DNA of 12,194 nucleotides from Bacteroidaceae bacterium (GTDB taxonomy: Bacteria > Bacteroidota > Bacteroidia > Bacteroidales > Bacteroidaceae), in assembly GCA_016292545.1 (NCBI GenBank), contig JAEDIG010000071.1, forward strand, positions 1-12,194, given 5' to 3'. The notes below the pieces were generated by a model. That model searched no databases. It saw only the letters and a program-made list of their open reading frames with translations, and was not told the DNA's origin. Numbering within the stretch: the stretch's first letter is position 1; each line of letters begins with the position of its first letter. Made by a program: the position numbers and the translations under genes. This document shows positions 1-5,837 of this stretch, one piece after another.

Positions 1-30
1 GTGGTGCGTGACACCCAGGGTGCCATTCCG

Positions 31-164
31 CTCCGCTCCATTCTGCCCTGGGCTGCGAGCAGGTTGCCCTTCCTGGGCGTTTTTTCTTCCCCCTAAACAG
101 GGGGAGTGAGGGGGTCTCCGCTCCATTCTGCTCCGGGCTGGTGGAAAGCTTCCCCTCCGGGGCG
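31..164. repeat. Imperfect 49-bp direct repeat, two copies
   Basis: The stretches 31-79 and 116-164 align without gaps over 49 bp and agree at 38 positions by my hand count. The first 16 bases (CTCCGCTCCATTCTGC) are identical. Each copy ends in a small GC hairpin (GCCC/GGGC in copy 1, CCCC/GGGG in copy 2). I see no coding signal here. They may be duplicated terminator-like elements belonging to a gene left of the window. Nothing else in the window repeats this unit. Confidence 0.5.
66..85 (+). terminator. Possible Rho-independent terminator of an upstream plus-strand gene
   Basis: The stem GCCC (66-69) / GGGC (75-78) with loop TTCCT is followed by G and six T's (80-85). The stem is short, but the T-run is in the right place for transcription entering from the left. 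A separate perfect hairpin, TCCCCCT (88-94) / AGGGGGA (99-105) with loop AAAC, follows at once without a T-run. The rest of 106-339 holds no gene I can support. Confidence 0.3.
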
Positions 165-339
165 CGATACAGCGTAACCGTTAACACGGATTTATCCCAT
201 CTGTACAGGCGCAAGAAAAAAGCAATCTACTGATTTACATCATTTTATTCTATTGCAAAAGGAGCCGGGTGTTAACTGTTAACCCGTAACTCCGTTTGTG
301 TTTTCATCACATGCGCCGCCATGTATCCCCCAGCCTGTG

Positions 340-1320
340 TCAGAACTGCTCCAGATAGGCGATGCGCTTTTCGGTGCTGGGGTGGGTGCTGAACAGGCCG
401 CTCATCACACTGCCGATTCCGCTGCGCAGAGCCTCGGGGCGGACAATGAAGAGCTGGGCCACATCGTCGCGGTCCACACCGCCCAGACCCGGATCGCCGC
501 TGATTTTGCGAAGGGCCGAAGCCAGAGCCAGAGGGTCGCCACACAATTCCGCCCCACCGGCATCGGCCATATATTCGCGCTTGCGGCTGATGGCAAAGCG
601 CGTGAGCAGGGCAAAGAAGTAGCCTATGGCCGAACACACGAAGGCCACCACCATGACCACCAGCAAGCCGCCACCGCCTTCCTTGCGGCGTTCGCGGCTG
701 TTGCGGCCACCGCCGCCATACACCATCATGTTCCACACCACGCGGGAGATCACGGTCATGACCGTGCTGAGGATGCCCACAAAGATGATGCTCACAACGA
801 GCAGCCGCGTGTCGCGATTGCGGATGTGGGTGAGTTCATGGCCTATCACTCCGGCCAGCTCTTCATCGTTGAGGCGGTCGCAGATGCCCGTGGTGACCGT
901 GACGGTATAGCTCCGCTCGTCTATGCCACTGGCAAAGGCGTTGAGCTGGGGGTCGTCTATCACATTCACCTTGGGCATGGACATGCCGCACGCCATGGTG
1001 AGGTTTTCCACGATGTTATACACACGCGGGTTCTCCCTGCGCTCCAGCGGGCGCGCACCGGTGGCCTTGCGTATCATAGAGGTGTTGAGCATATAGGCAA
1101 TCGTGAACCACAGGAGCACAACGGCCAGCACCCAGGGCAGGGAATACAGTGTTTCCGTGTTTACTGCATCCCACAGTATGACACCCTCGTTTTCTATGCC
1201 ATACATCGCTATGAAAAAGGCATACACCACACCCAGGATGATGCAGGGGAAAAGGAGCAGCAGCAACAGGCTCTTGCTGTTGTTGCGCACCTGTTGGGTG
1301 TACATTCCTACATATTTCAT
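340..1320 (-). CDS. M48 family zinc metalloprotease, HtpX-like
   Basis: This is a membrane-anchored zinc endopeptidase (326 aa) of the HtpX/M48B group, which degrades damaged membrane proteins. The zinc motif HELTH is at residues 161-165, within GHELTHIRNRD. The third ligand is probably E249 in REYMADAGGA, and E162 is the catalytic base. Hydrophobic segments lie near residues 18-40 and 60-78, with two more after the HExxH helix near 173-198 and 219-240, an HtpX-like topology with the active site facing the cytoplasm. A Gly-rich, charged linker (202-218) separates the last two segments. The C-terminal STHPSTEKRIAYL is typical of the family. The gene starts 21 bp after the lemA stop, so the two are very likely one transcript; LemA and M48 proteases are often adjacent in bacteria. 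Family assignment is secure. Whether it is the orthologue of E. coli HtpX is not certain, so no symbol is given. Confidence 0.93.
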   Translation of the reverse strand: MKYVGMYTQQVRNNSKSLLLLLLFPCIILGVVYAFFIAMYGIENEGVILWDAVNTETLYSLPWVLAVVLLWFTIAYMLNTSMIRKATGARPLERRENPRVYNIVENLTMACGMSMPKVNVIDDPQLNAFASGIDERSYTVTVTTGICDRLNDEELAGVIGHELTHIRNRDTRLLVVSIIFVGILSTVMTVISRVVWNMMVYGGGGRNSRERRKEGGGGLLVVMVVAFVCSAIGYFFALLTRFAISRKREYMADAGGAELCGDPLALASALRKISGDPGLGGVDRDDVAQLFIVRPEALRSGIGSVMSGLFSTHPSTEKRIAYLEQF

Positions 1321-1341
1321 GCACTCGCTCCTTCCCCTTGG

Positions 1342-1905
1342 CTAGAACTTGATTTCGGGAGCCTTGTCATAGGTGGCACGGTCGGCCTGCGGAACCTCGA
1401 ACATGGGCTCGCGGCGGAAGCCGAACATGCCTGCCACCAGCACGCTGGGGAAGGTCTGCACCGCATTGTTGAGCTCACGCGTGGCACTGTTGAAGAACCG
1501 GCGCGTGGCGGCCAGCTTGTTCTCCAGGTCGGCCACCTCCTGCTGCAGGTGCAGGAAATTCTGGTTTGCCTTGAGCTCGGGATAGGCCTCCACGGCCACC
1601 TTGAGCCCCGACAGGGCCTGGCTGAGCATGTTTTCGGCCTGAATCTTGTCGTTGATGGTCACGGCCTGCATGGCCTGGGTGCGCGCCCTGGTGACACTCT
1701 CCAGCAGTTCGCGCTCATGGGTGGCATAGCCCTTGACGGTGGCCACCAGCTGGGGCACCAGGTCGTGGCGCTGCTTCAGCTGCACGTCGATATTGGCGAA
1801 TGCGTTCTCTCGGTTGTTGCGCAATTTCACCAGATTGTTGTAGATGCCCACCATCCATACGGCCAGCACAACCACTACGGCCAAAATAATCCACATAATG
1901 TTCAT
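1342..1905 (-). CDS. lemA: LemA family protein
   Basis: This 187-aa protein has the standard LemA layout: one N-terminal membrane segment (about residues 5-22), then a long helical domain outside or at the membrane. The conserved stretches YNNLVKLRNNRENAFANID, QLKQRHDLVPQLV and ATRRFFNSATRELN are present. The biochemical role of LemA proteins is poorly defined. The family is recognised by structure (a four-helix bundle anchored by one helix) and by frequent linkage to M48 or TPM-domain proteins. The start at 1905 is supported by AAAGGA just upstream on the minus strand and by the membrane segment beginning immediately. It is first in a two-gene unit with the M48 protease. The 81-bp gap to rep contains a G10 tract on the plus strand that may affect its expression. 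Confidence 0.95.
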   Translation of the reverse strand: MNIMWIILAVVVVLAVWMVGIYNNLVKLRNNRENAFANIDVQLKQRHDLVPQLVATVKGYATHERELLESVTRARTQAMQAVTINDKIQAENMLSQALSGLKVAVEAYPELKANQNFLHLQQEVADLENKLAATRRFFNSATRELNNAVQTFPSVLVAGMFGFRREPMFEVPQADRATYDKAPEIKF

Positions 1906-1965
1906 TTTTCCTTTACTTGATTAAGGGTTATACATTCATTCGTTCATATCTCTGTCCGGAAGGAA

Positions 1966-1983
1966 GGGGGGGGGGATGCCCCC
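1966..1983 (-). terminator. G10/C10 tract forming a hairpin just past the rep stop codon
   Basis: Ten G's in a row (1966-1975) are followed by ATG and five C's (1979-1983). On the minus strand this gives GGGGG-CAT-CCCCC a few bases after the rep stop (1987-1989). The stem could slow or end rep transcription, but there is no T-run after it. The homopolymer lies between rep and lemA, about 60 bp upstream of the lemA start. Confidence 0.3.
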
Positions 1984-1986
1984 ACC

Positions 1987-3462
1987 CTATTCTATTCTGT
2001 ACTTGAGCGAGCACCCGTCGCCAAAGGCGGCCTCCAGGGCGTCCCTCACCTGCGGCAGGAGGTTCTGCTCTATGTAGTCCATCACATGGCGCGTGGGCAC
2101 GGTCATGGTGAGGCAGTGGTCGCGGTAGGAGTAGATTTCCGTCTCGCTGAACCACTTGAAGTAGTCGTCCTCGCTGATGGTTTCCCTCACCATGCTCAGG
2201 AACAGGTCCCACATGGAGCGGTCCTCCTGCGACACCACCACCTCGTCGGCCGCATAGTCGCCGGCAGGTTCCTCAATCACCACCGCATCCTCGGGCTCCT
2301 CGGGCATCTGGGCGGCCAGCTGCCGCAGGAAATTGCGCAGGCTCTGCACCACATACGCCCGCACGCTGCGGGGATGATAGGTCTCTATCTTCTCCCTCAT
2401 GGCCTTCACCTCGGCCTGCAGCATGGGCAGCATGGCATCGGTGGTGAGGTCGCGCAGGCTCATGAGGTCGGTCACCGTCAGGCCGTATTCCGTCTGCAGC
2501 ACCTGGTCCAGATCCGACCTGCTGGCAATGCCCTGGCGCTGTTCCCTGCGGGCACGCCCCATGCCGGAGAGGTGGATGTTGAAGACGATGCTGTCCGGGT
2601 CGCCCTTCGTCTTCCCCACGGGGTAGCGCGGTGTGTAGTCGAACGAGAAGTCAATCTTGTTCTGCTCGGCCAGCATGTTCAGCTCGTCGCGGATGGGGTT
2701 GAGCACCATGGCACAGAAGGTGGCAAACTTCTCGTATTTGTTCTGCACCACCTCGGTCCGCTTGGCATTGTAGCGGAGCAGGCCCAGGTATTCCTTGAAC
2801 TCCATATAGTTCACGCTCTTCCTGCCCACATGCTTCCATTTGCTCAGATAGATGTAGACACGCGGACTCTGCCGCTTCCTGCAGAACGACACTATGTGGC
2901 GCACATGCTCCACATAGCCCCTGCGCATGTCGAACACCTTGCTCACATTTTCGCTGAGCATGCTTATCTGCAGCTGCCCCGTGCGCCGCTTGCCGCCGGC
3001 ATAGTTGTAGCGTATGCCGTCCTTGCTCACATCGCTGGTGGGGAACTTTATCTTGCTGAAGATGTTGGCCATGACGATGCTTTCTTCGCCCGTGGTGTCG
3101 TCCTTGGTGCTGTATACCACATCCAGCTTCAGCAGCTTGTAGCATGCCTGCTCCAGCTCGTTGTAGGAGTTGGGGCTCACGCCCAGTTCCTTGATGGGAA
3201 TGGTGAAAGTGACCGAACCACCGCTCATCTCCTCCTGCGAGAAAAGCCATGGCGAAGCCACATCGTTGCGCTTGCGCTGCTGCAGGTATTCATTGATTTT
3301 CTCCTGCAGCGTGTTCACCAATTCCACCATCACATTGGTCTGCATCGGTGTGAAATCTCCTCTTATCTGACTATATACTAGTGGATTCTTCACGAATTCC
3401 GAGTCCTTGAGTTCCCTCACCAACTCATTCTTCGGGTTGAAATCTGGTACCTTCTTTTTCAT
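1987..3462 (-). CDS. Replication initiator: Rep_3-like winged-helix protein with C-terminal DnaA domain I-like module
   Basis: This 491-aa protein is the probable initiator of the replicon. Residues about 35-165 resemble the first winged helix of Rep_3/RepB initiators, and 198-298 the second (SPRVYIYLSKWKHVGRKSVNYMEF... matches the typical start of the second domain). Such proteins bind iterons with the two wings and melt the origin. A helical stretch (about 315-385) and an acidic linker (387-412) lead to residues 413-491. These have the pattern of DnaA domain I: W418, W437 in YFKWF, a strand-helix segment CLTMTVPTRHVMDYIE, helix LPQVRDALEAAFG, and final strand CSLKYRIE. In DnaA this domain binds the DnaB helicase and DnaA partners. 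The gene faces away from the iterons and AT-rich region immediately upstream. Its start at 3462 follows a -7 box by about 20 bp. The Rep_3 assignment is strong. The DnaA-like assignment rests on pattern recognition and needs a profile search. Confidence 0.85.
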   Translation of the reverse strand: MKKKVPDFNPKNELVRELKDSEFVKNPLVYSQIRGDFTPMQTNVMVELVNTLQEKINEYLQQRKRNDVASPWLFSQEEMSGGSVTFTIPIKELGVSPNSYNELEQACYKLLKLDVVYSTKDDTTGEESIVMANIFSKIKFPTSDVSKDGIRYNYAGGKRRTGQLQISMLSENVSKVFDMRRGYVEHVRHIVSFCRKRQSPRVYIYLSKWKHVGRKSVNYMEFKEYLGLLRYNAKRTEVVQNKYEKFATFCAMVLNPIRDELNMLAEQNKIDFSFDYTPRYPVGKTKGDPDSIVFNIHLSGMGRARREQRQGIASRSDLDQVLQTEYGLTVTDLMSLRDLTTDAMLPMLQAEVKAMREKIETYHPRSVRAYVVQSLRNFLRQLAAQMPEEPEDAVVIEEPAGDYAADEVVVSQEDRSMWDLFLSMVRETISEDDYFKWFSETEIYSYRDHCLTMTVPTRHVMDYIEQNLLPQVRDALEAAFGDGCSLKYRIE

Positions 3463-3483
3463 TTCTTTGTCTTATTTCGACGG

Positions 3484-3491
3484 CAAAGGTA
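3484..3491 (-). promoter_or_regulatory. Candidate -7 box of the rep promoter
   Basis: Read on the minus strand, this is TACCTTTG, a match to the Bacteroidota -7 consensus TAnnTTTG. It lies about 21 bp before the rep ATG, giving a very short leader. I see no clear TTTG -33 element at the expected spacing. Confidence 0.5.
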
Positions 3492-3586
3492 GATTAATAT
3501 TTTGAATGAGCGGATATATTTTAGTTAATTTTTTTTAAACCCCACACCGTCTTCCTTTCATATTCAAGGGTTTACGGAGGGGTAAG

Positions 3587-3723
3587 GTGTTCGGTTTTTC
3601 TTTACCGACCCATCGCCAGGTAAAGAGAATGCGAACATTGTGCTCAGTTTTTCTTTACCAGCAGGGCTTCTTAGTAAAGGAAAACCTAGCACCCCACCCT
3701 CCGGGTCAAGAAAAACCGAACAC
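3587..3723. repeat. Iteron cluster 1 (five 20-bp iterons, mixed orientation)
   Basis: The copies are 3587-3606 (+, GTGTTCGGTTTTTCTTTACC), 3619-3638 (-), 3640-3659 (+, GTGCTCAGTTTTTCTTTACC), 3673-3692 (-) and 3704-3723 (-). The first eight bases (RTGYTCRG) and the last seven (TTTTACC or CTTTACC) are conserved, with a variable centre. The copies at 3619 and 3640 are head to head one base apart, making a 41-bp dyad. This bipartite pattern suits a two-winged-helix initiator. This cluster lies 100-240 bp upstream of the rep promoter. Confidence 0.85.
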
Positions 3724-3899
3724 ATCATTTTTTTCTCGCATCTGCCCCCTTTTTCCCCTTCTGGCACCACAAAAACGATGAAATGGTCACATTTTATGCC
3801 TTCGCTCCACATGCAGCACTTCTCTTCTGGAGCCATTTGCAGGAATGCAAAACCGGAGACGGCCTTCCTATGTTCGGATTGTTTGGACATAGGGCCACA

Positions 3900-4007
3900 A
3901 TGTTCAGGTTCTTTTTACCTCCTCTCTGCCCTTTCTGCATCCTGTGCTCAGCCTATTTTTCCAAAATCCTCGGATTTCTTTTACCTGGTGTTCAGCAATA
4001 TTTTACC
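3900..4007 (+). repeat. Iteron cluster 2 (direct repeats with 22-bp period)
   Basis: The clear copies are 3900-3919 (ATGTTCAGGTTCTTTTTACC), 3966-3985 (ATCCTCGGATTTCTTTTACC) and 3988-4007 (GTGTTCAGCAATATTTTACC). A degenerate copy is at 3944-3963 (GTGCTCAGCCTATTTTTCCA). Starts at 3944, 3966 and 3988 are exactly 22 bp apart, and 3900 is 44 bp before 3944. This is about two helical turns, so initiators would bind one face of the DNA. The cluster borders the left side of the AT-rich segment. Confidence 0.85.
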
Positions 4008-4049
4008 ATCACGCGCTTTCATCGCTGATTTTCAACAACTTTCGTTTCC

Positions 4050-4144
4050 TTATATTTATATATTAATACATTTATATATAACTGAATTTATCTTTCGACC
4101 CACGATATTTTCTTATAATTATGTAAGTATATATATATATTTAC
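4050..4144. other. AT-rich segment, probable DNA unwinding element
   Basis: This stretch is almost pure A/T, with runs such as TATATTTATATATTAATA near 4050-4068 and an (AT)n run near 4129-4140, broken only by short GC-containing words. It lies between iteron clusters 2 and 3, the usual place for the melting region in iteron origins. Confidence 0.65.
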
Positions 4145-4156
4145 GGGCATAAGCAC

Positions 4157-4292
4157 TTGTTTTTCACCGTTTTACCTACCCCTTGGTAAAAGTTTTCCGA
4201 ACACTCGGTGCATTTTTCACTAACATTTGGTGGCGTCAGAGGGTATTCTTTGTATAGAATGCCCATGATTCTGGTCAAGAGTTTCTGAACAC
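4157..4292. repeat. Iteron cluster 3 (right of the AT-rich segment)
   Basis: Two good minus-strand copies are at 4185-4204 (GTGTTCGGAAAACTTTTACC) and 4273-4292 (GTGTTCAGAAACTCTTGACC). A weak plus-strand copy at 4157-4176 keeps the TTTTACC end. Their orientation is opposite to cluster 2, so the AT-rich segment is bracketed by iterons pointing toward it from both sides. Confidence 0.75.
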
Positions 4293-4325
4293 TTCCTCCC
4301 TCCCCCTCCTCATCCTTCTCTTCTT

Positions 4326-4583
4326 GTATTTGCATGTATGCAAATACTGCCGTATCTGCGTATGCCCGTATGTGTATACCCGCCTATTTGTGTTTCCGCC
4401 TGTCTGCATATCCGTATATTCGGATTCCCATCTACTTGCATACGCAGATATGCGCGCCTTTGCATACACATGTATTCCGATTCCTGTGTATGCGTATACG
4501 GAGGTCTTTGAATATCGGAATATTCGGATATGTGCGAACATCTGAATGTCTGCATATCCGCGGGTATTCAAGTACTCGCATAT
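4326..4583. repeat. Octad array I, candidate centromere (parS)
   Basis: Cut into 8-mers from 4326, the sequence shows a strong period of eight with consensus GNRTAYNY. In the first 29 units, position 4 is T in 25, position 6 is a pyrimidine in all 29 and position 3 is nearly always a purine. After about 4534 the phase shifts by two bases and the pattern resumes (GAACATCT, GAATGTCT, GCATATCC, later GTATTCAA). The consensus is close to self-complementary. The array opens with a perfect inverted repeat, GTATTTGCAT (4326-4335) / ATGCAAATAC (4338-4347). Tandem short repeats next to a ParA gene and a small ribbon-helix-helix gene are typical of plasmid centromeres. Confidence 0.75.
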
Positions 4584-4650
4584 ATAATAATTCAAACGGT
4601 TGGTAATCAATAGAGTGGGTCCATTCAAGATGCATACTATGCGATGCTTA

Positions 4651-4758
4651 ATATTTAAATATCTTTGAATACCGAAGTATTCAGCTATTTATGGGTATTC
4701 GGGTTTCTGAGGATATTGGAATATTTGTATATCCATGTTTTTGCATATAAAAATACGC
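4651..4758. repeat. Octad array II, candidate centromere (parS)
   Basis: RTAT/ATAC-like cores occur at 4651, 4659, 4669, 4677, 4685, 4695, 4703 (weak), 4713, 4721, 4729, 4737 (weak), 4745 and 4753, that is, steps of 8 with three steps of 10. The inverted repeat GAATAC (4667-4672) / GTATTC (4677-4682) lies within it. It is separated from array I by about 67 bp without clear periodicity and ends about 30 bp before the parA promoter. Confidence 0.65.
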
Positions 4759-4785
4759 AGAAACCCAAAAATCCGGAAATATTTC

Positions 4786-4816
4786 TTGGTGGTTAGGGGA
4801 ATTGTTCTTAAATTTG
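4786..4816 (+). promoter_or_regulatory. Candidate parA promoter
   Basis: TAAATTTG (4809-4816) matches the Bacteroidota -7 box TAnnTTTG exactly. A TTGG at 4786-4789 sits 19 bp upstream, near the expected -33 position. The predicted transcript would have a leader of about 30 nt before the ATG at 4853. Octad array II ends just upstream, so binding of the partner protein there could repress this promoter. Confidence 0.6.
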
Positions 4817-4852
4817 CAGCGAGAATATCAACGTTTAACCATTTTATCGATT

Positions 4853-5740
4853 ATGTCAGAAGTAATTTCGGTATTGCATGACAAGGGTGGATGTGCCAAG
4901 ACTACGACTGCCGTCAACCTGGGCTTTGCGCTGTGGCTGCTGGGCAAGAAGGTGCTGCTGGTAGATACCGACCCTCAATGTAATCTCACGGACACAGTGG
5001 ACAAGACTGTGCATAAGGAGGCCGACTCCACCATCTACGAATGGCTCCACGACGAGGCGCAGCATGCCTCCCTACCCCTCCCTATCTACACCCGCTACGA
5101 CGGGCTTGACTATATCCCGGGCAGCCACAGCATGAGCAACATAAATGCAGAGCTGCAGCTGATGTACAACCGCGAGCGCAGGCTGGCTGACTTCCTCAAC
5201 TTGGTGGACCCGGAGTCGCAGCTGCCCATCCGCGAGATGTATGACTATGTGTTCATCGACTGTGCTCCCGGCGGAGAAACGCTGATGAACACCAATGCAC
5301 TAGTGGCAAGCGACCACGTGATTGTGCCCACAGAGGCCGGCATCTACAGCCTTCAGGGCTTGCCGCGCCTGTTGGCCTATATAGACAAGGTGCGCATGCA
5401 GCTCAGGTGCAATGTTTCCATCCTTGGCTATCTGCTGATACGGTGGAATGCCAACCGCCAGATTTCGCGCGAGGTGAAGGCATACTACAGCAATCCGGAG
5501 GAAGTGAGGGCTCCCCTTTTTCCTGTCCAGATTCGCGAGTGTGTGCGCTGCACCGAGTCGGTGGCGCATGAGATGAGCCTCTTTGAGTATGCCCCCGACT
5601 CCACGGCTGCCGACGACTATATGCGCATAGCAGAGCACATCATCGGACGCAAGGTGAGGCCCAAGAGCTGGACACCCATGAAGTGGGGACAGCTGGCCAA
5701 TGCCGCCTTCAAGCGCTTTATAGCCGAACGGGGCGCATAG
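4853..5740 (+). CDS. parA: ParA family partition ATPase
   Basis: This 295-aa Walker-type ATPase drives segregation of the replicon by cycling on and off nucleoid DNA. The deviant Walker A motif KGGCAKTT is at residues 11-18, with the signature lysine K11. The A' motif VLLVDTDPQ is at 34-42 and the Walker B motif YVFIDCAPG at 132-140 (D136). There is no N-terminal helix-turn-helix, so the ParA itself is unlikely to be the operator-binding repressor. It is longer than the smallest type Ib ParAs. A TTG at 4802 would extend the frame upstream, but it lies upstream of the -7 box (4809-4816), so the ATG at 4853 is preferred. Octad arrays lie on both sides, and a small DNA-binding gene follows 97 bp downstream. 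ParA-like genes paired with small DUF3408-type proteins are also common in Bacteroidota conjugative elements, but no transfer genes are present here. Confidence 0.93.
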   Translation: MSEVISVLHDKGGCAKTTTAVNLGFALWLLGKKVLLVDTDPQCNLTDTVDKTVHKEADSTIYEWLHDEAQHASLPLPIYTRYDGLDYIPGSHSMSNINAELQLMYNRERRLADFLNLVDPESQLPIREMYDYVFIDCAPGGETLMNTNALVASDHVIVPTEAGIYSLQGLPRLLAYIDKVRMQLRCNVSILGYLLIRWNANRQISREVKAYYSNPEEVRAPLFPVQIRECVRCTESVAHEMSLFEYAPDSTAADDYMRIAEHIIGRKVRPKSWTPMKWGQLANAAFKRFIAERGA

Positions 5741-5744
5741 CCGG

Positions 5745-5808
5745 GTATTCAGACATCTGAATACTCAAATATTTGAATGTTTGCATACGGGAGTATCAAG
5801 ATATTAAG
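5745..5808. repeat. Octad array III between parA and its partner
   Basis: Eight consecutive 8-mers in perfect phase begin at 5745, 5753, 5761, 5769, 5777, 5785, 5793 and 5801, with cores GTAT, ACAT, ATAC, ATAT, ATGT, ATAC, GTAT and ATAT. They include the perfect inverted repeat GTATTCAG (5745-5752) / CTGAATAC (5757-5764) and the palindrome TCAAATATTTGA (5765-5776). This is the same signature as arrays I and II and fills nearly the whole gap between the two genes. Confidence 0.75.
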
Positions 5809-5837
5809 GAACCATCCATACAATAAAACAACAGAAT

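Larger units (their letters stand above)
3463..4852. other. Replication origin and partition-site region (non-coding)
   Basis: This 1.39-kb non-coding stretch separates divergent rep and parA. From left to right it holds the rep promoter, iteron cluster 1 (3587-3723), iteron cluster 2 (3900-4007), an AT-rich segment (4050-4144), iteron cluster 3 (4157-4292), octad arrays (4326-4583 and 4651-4758) and the parA promoter. Short ORFs that cross it have no credible protein character; several are only translations of the octad repeats. I found no exact match to the DnaA box TTATCCACA by eye. Small dyads occur within it, for example CCTATGT (3867-3873) / ACATAGG (3887-3893), which overlaps an iteron-like half site, and TTTGCA (3836-3841) / TGCAAA (3846-3851). 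The call as origin follows from the iterons plus the adjacent initiator; function is inferred. Confidence 0.8.

Noticed and set aside
1..96. Open plus-strand frame at the left edge as the end of a gene
   Set aside because: It contains hairpins and repeat copies and ends in a poly-C word, without a recognisable protein; it looks non-coding.
174..290. GTTAAC-containing repeats (174-189 and 265-290) as an attachment site or terminator
   Set aside because: They are imperfect inverted copies, any hairpin would have a loop of only one base, and no integrase is nearby.
298..1920. A 540-codon open frame on the plus strand across the protease and lemA genes
   Set aside because: It is fully antisense to two well-recognised genes, its translation is His/Gly/Ala-rich without domains, and such frames arise in GC-rich DNA.
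2086..3381. A 431-codon open frame on the plus strand within rep
   Set aside because: It is antisense to rep, has a low-complexity His/Leu/Val-rich translation and no recognisable motif.
3564..4152. Short open frames through the iteron region (3564-3890 minus, 3640-4152 plus)
   Set aside because: They run across iterons and the AT-rich segment, show no protein-like conservation and lack start signals.
4275..4635. Overlapping open frames on both strands rich in Tyr, Ile, Arg and His
   Set aside because: All frames show the same 8-residue periodicity because they are translations of the octad DNA repeat, so they are not genes.
4326..4758. CRISPR array
   Set aside because: The repeats are only 8 bp and degenerate, with no unique spacers of about 30 bp and no cas genes.
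4802..4852. TTG start extending ParA by 17 codons
   Set aside because: The TTG lies upstream of the predicted -7 box, and the conserved ParA N-terminus begins at the ATG at 4853.
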